Positions 39,348 to 41,038 of a stretch of DNA of 41,038 bases are shown piece after piece (the first letter of the stretch is position 1; every line of letters starts with the position of its first letter). Under the pieces are notes generated by a model, which did not search any database, was not told the origin of the DNA, and saw only the letters and a program-made list of their open reading frames with translations. The DNA is from Pseudomonadota bacterium (GTDB lineage Bacteria; Pseudomonadota; Gammaproteobacteria; Steroidobacterales; Steroidobacteraceae). The stretch covers positions 1 through 41,038 of the forward strand of contig JAKARC010000022.1 of assembly GCA_021822385.1 (NCBI GenBank), written 5' to 3'. Made by a program: the position numbers and the translations under genes.

Positions 39348-40565
39348 ATGACCCCCGATGAACAGCTGCCCGAACTCACGCGTGGCGCCCATGAAGTGCT
39401 GCTGCTCGAGGATCTGACCCGCAAACTGCGCCGCGGTACGCCCCTGCGGGTGAAAGCGGGCTTCGATCCAACGGCGCCGGATCTGCACCTGGGACATACG
39501 GTGCTGCTGAACAAGATGCGCCAATTCCAGCAGTTCGGACACGAGGTGATCTTCCTGATCGGGGATTTCACCGGGATGATCGGCGATCCGACCGGGCGCA
39601 ATCAGACCCGCCCGCCCCTGACGCCCGAGGCGGTGCAGGCCAATGCCTGCACCTACGAGCAGCAGGTCGGCAAGATCCTCGATCCGCAGCGCACACGGGT
39701 CGAGTTCAATTCGCGGTGGCTCGCACAGCTGTCGGCAGTGGATTTCGTGCGACTTTCGGCCCAGTACACCGTGGCACGCATGCTCGAGCGGGACGATTTC
39801 GCCACGCGGTACAAGAGCGGACAGCCCATTGCCATCCACGAGTTCCTCTATCCGCTTGCGCAGGGCTACGATTCCGTGGCGCTGCGCGCGGACGTGGAGC
39901 TCGGCGGCACCGACCAGAAGTTCAATCTTCTGGTGGGCAGGCATTTGCAGTCGGCCTACGGTCAGGAATCGCAGGTCGTGCTCACCGTGCCGTTGCTCGA
40001 GGGCACCGATGGGGTCAATAAGATGTCCAAATCCCTGGGTAATTACATCGGCATTGCCGAGCCCGCCGGGGACATGTTCGGCAAGATCATGTCGATCTCC
40101 GATGCCCTGATGTGGCGCTACTTCGAGCTGCTGTCGTTCCGGCGGCTCGAGGCGATCGCGGCCCTCAGGCGTGCGGCGGGCGAGGGCCGCAACCCGCGCG
40201 ACATCAAGCTCGAGCTCGCGTATGAGCTCGTGGCGCGATTCCATGGTGCCGGCGCGGCCGAGGCGGCGCAGCAGGCTTTCATGTCGCGGGTCAGCGATCG
40301 GGCGGTACCGGCGGATCTCCCGCCGCAGATCGTGCCGGTGGGCACGGAAGGGATCCGGCTCGCGAATCTGCTCAAATCCGCAGGCTTGGCCGGCAGTACC
40401 TCGGAAGCCAATCGGAAGATCGGGGAAGGCGCGGTTCGCATCGACGGCGAGCGCGTCACGGATCGTAGCGCGCTGCTGCATGCCGGAACCGATGTGGTCC
40501 TGCAGATCGGCTCACGGCGCTTTGCCCGGGTTAAGCTTGAGTTGGTGGACCGGACGTCCTCCTGA
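39348..40565 (+). CDS. tyrS: Tyrosyl-tRNA synthetase TyrS
   Basis: The 405-aa class I synthetase has the HIGH variant HLGH at residues 47-50 ([16 protein letters not shown]), [50 protein letters not shown], and KMSKS at residues 225-229. A C-terminal S4 RNA-binding domain (about 340-400) follows. The pattern resembles the TyrZ-like form common outside enterics. It charges tRNA-Tyr in the cytoplasm. A TACACT at 39298-39303 may be its -10 but has no good -35. It is followed by the rRNA operon on the same strand. Confidence 0.96.
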   Translation: MTPDEQLPELTRGAHEVLLLEDLTRKLRRGTPLRVKAGFDPTAPDLHLGHTVLLNKMRQFQQFGHEVIFLIGDFTGMIGDPTGRNQTRPPLTPEAVQANACTYEQQVGKILDPQRTRVEFNSRWLAQLSAVDFVRLSAQYTVARMLERDDFATRYKSGQPIAIHEFLYPLAQGYDSVALRADVELGGTDQKFNLLVGRHLQSAYGQESQVVLTVPLLEGTDGVNKMSKSLGNYIGIAEPAGDMFGKIMSISDALMWRYFELLSFRRLEAIAALRRAAGEGRNPRDIKLELAYELVARFHGAGAAEAAQQAFMSRVSDRAVPADLPPQIVPVGTEGIRLANLLKSAGLAGSTSEANRKIGEGAVRIDGERVTDRSALLHAGTDVVLQIGSRRFARVKLELVDRTSS

Positions 40566-40599
40566 CCCTGTCGTGACCCCGCCGATGACGGCGCGCGGG

Positions 40600-40643
40600 C
40601 CAGACCGGAGAATAGGCCAGACCGGAGAATAGGGGAGAATAGG
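40600..40643 (+). repeat. Tandem 17-bp direct repeat upstream of rRNA promoters
   Basis: The unit ccagaccggagaatagg occurs at 40600-40616 and 40617-40633 without a gap, followed by a partial copy (ggagaatagg, 40634-40643) and a further ccagaat. The array ends about 20 bp before the P1 -35. It may bind a regulator such as a Fis-like protein or simply be a slippage product. Confidence 0.75.
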
Positions 40644-40664
40644 CCAGAATAATATTGCAATCCG

Positions 40665-40692
40665 TTGACACCGGCCCCATCAGGGCTATACT
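40665..40692 (+). promoter_or_regulatory. rRNA promoter P1
   Basis: A consensus TTGACA (40665-40670), 16-bp spacer and TATACT (40687-40692) are followed by a GC-rich discriminator (GCGCGCCC). Strong hexamers with a GC discriminator are typical of ppGpp-controlled rRNA promoters. AT-rich bases (aataatatt) lie about 15-20 bp upstream as a possible UP element. Confidence 0.85.
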
Positions 40693-40767
40693 GCGCGCCC
40701 CCCACAAGTCTTGGCCGCGAACGGACAGGGTGCGCGGGTGGGCACCGCAGGAGCGGTGAAAAGAAGG

Positions 40768-40795
40768 TTGACGGGCACGAATCGATGGATATACT
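40768..40795 (+). promoter_or_regulatory. rRNA promoter P2
   Basis: TTGACG (40768-40773), 16-bp spacer and TATACT (40790-40795), followed by GCCCGCCCC. The spacing and discriminator copy those of P1, 103 bp upstream. About 210 bases of leader separate it from the 16S start. Confidence 0.85.
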
Positions 40796-40849
40796 GCCCG
40801 CCCCTTCGAGAGCGACAACGTGGCCGCGAGCTGGGCCGGGGAATCGCAG

Positions 40850-40883
40850 ATCCACATGCCAGCCGTGTGGATGATTTTTAAAA
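40850..40883 (+). promoter_or_regulatory. boxB-boxA antitermination site of the rRNA leader
   Basis: A 7-bp hairpin (atccaca 40850-40856 / tgtggat 40866-40872) is directly followed by TGATTTTTAAAA (40872-40883). The latter aligns with the E. coli boxA TGCTCTTTAACA, and the bases after it also follow the E. coli leader (aatttgtgtggg). This is the Nus-factor recruitment site of rRNA operons. Confidence 0.75.
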
Positions 40884-40945
40884 ATTTGGCAGGTAATTTG
40901 TGTGGGGACTCGTGTCGATGAGCCTTTGGGCGTAAGACCGAGTGA

Positions 40946-40979
40946 CCAAAATGTCCAGCAGTAACTGGAGCCATTTTGG
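40946..40979 (+). other. Hairpin in the 16S leader (processing stem candidate)
   Basis: An 8-bp stem (ccaaaatg / cattttgg) continues, after a two-base bulge, into a 5-bp stem (tccag / ctgga) closing a 6-base loop. It lies about 33 bases before 16S and may guide folding or RNase III processing of the precursor. Confidence 0.65.
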
Positions 40980-41012
40980 ATCCACTCTGACTTTGTTGAT
41001 TCTCAAAATCTT

Positions 41013-41038
41013 CAAGTGAAGAGTTTGATCCTGGCTCA
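41013..41038 (+). rRNA. rrs: 16S ribosomal RNA, first bases (truncated by window edge)
   Basis: The window ends with agagtttgatcctggctca, the universal start of bacterial 16S rRNA (E. coli positions 8-26). Counting back places the mature 5' end near 41013. Only about 26 bases are present. Confidence 0.93.

Noticed and set aside
40531-40974. A 147-codon minus-strand ORF over the rRNA promoter region
   Set aside because: It spans both rRNA promoters and the boxB/boxA leader, and has no similarity to a known family.

Overview
The window is a 41 kb piece of a GC-rich gammaproteobacterial chromosome. The main evidence is gene order. The run pyrB, ruvX, algH, tonB, gshB, pilG, pilH, pilI, pilJ, chpA, chpC is the arrangement known from Pseudomonas aeruginosa and relatives, and pilT-pilU next to yggS-proC-yggT is typical of the same class. 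Individual proteins (PpnN, RppH, ErpA, BioA, TyrA with fused chorismate mutase, TyrS, Ppk1/Ppx) fit a Xanthomonadales/Nevskiales-like lineage, but genus cannot be fixed from sequence reading alone. No insertion sequence, prophage, CRISPR array or tRNA was seen. Nearly all of the window is dense, conserved coding sequence.

Layout. 1-6136 (+): the end of a LysM repeat protein, an L,D-transpeptidase, ppnN, two small unrecognised genes, htpG behind a clear sigma-32-type promoter, and an alpha/beta hydrolase. 6190-9076 (-): an HU-family protein with A-tracts upstream of its promoter, then yggT, proC and yggS. 9159-12564 (+): pilT, pilU and a second pilU-like gene in tandem. 12633-17508 (-): the operon gshB-tonB-algH-ruvX-pyrB plus a PyrK-like iron-sulfur flavoprotein. 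17759-27991 (+): the type IV pilus chemosensory (Chp) cluster pilG-pilH-pilI-pilJ-chpA-chpC, followed by a membrane diguanylate cyclase. 28005-32465: an inositol-monophosphatase-family enzyme (-), cobalamin adenosyltransferase (+), a possible small RNA or micro-ORF (-), ampD (-), then bioA-rsmE (+). 32476-37118: pdxH (-), then tyrA-rppH, erpA and ppx (+). 37132-40565: ppk (-) and tyrS (+). 40566-41038: two tandem rRNA promoters, a boxB/boxA leader and the first bases of 16S rRNA.

How the genes work together. The central theme is surface motility: retraction ATPases (PilT, PilU, a third paralogue), the Chp phosphorelay that controls them, a TonB-like protein whose P. aeruginosa counterpart in the same position is linked to twitching, and a c-di-GMP synthase directly downstream. 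The Chp cluster looks reduced. PilJ has almost no periplasmic sensor, ChpA is shorter than in Pseudomonas, and no pilK or chpB methylation gene is present here. Around this lie cell-wall enzymes (LysM protein, Ldt, AmpD), nucleotide metabolism (PpnN, PyrB, PyrK-like), cofactor genes (BioA, PdxH, ErpA, ATR), polyphosphate turnover (Ppk/Ppx) and translation genes (RsmE, TyrS, 16S rRNA).

At the DNA level, several genes (ldt, algH, pdxH, erpA, perhaps bioA and gshB) have a -10-like hexamer ending only 6-7 bases before the start codon, which suggests leaderless mRNAs. All functions are assigned by reading motifs and family resemblance; no database search was run.
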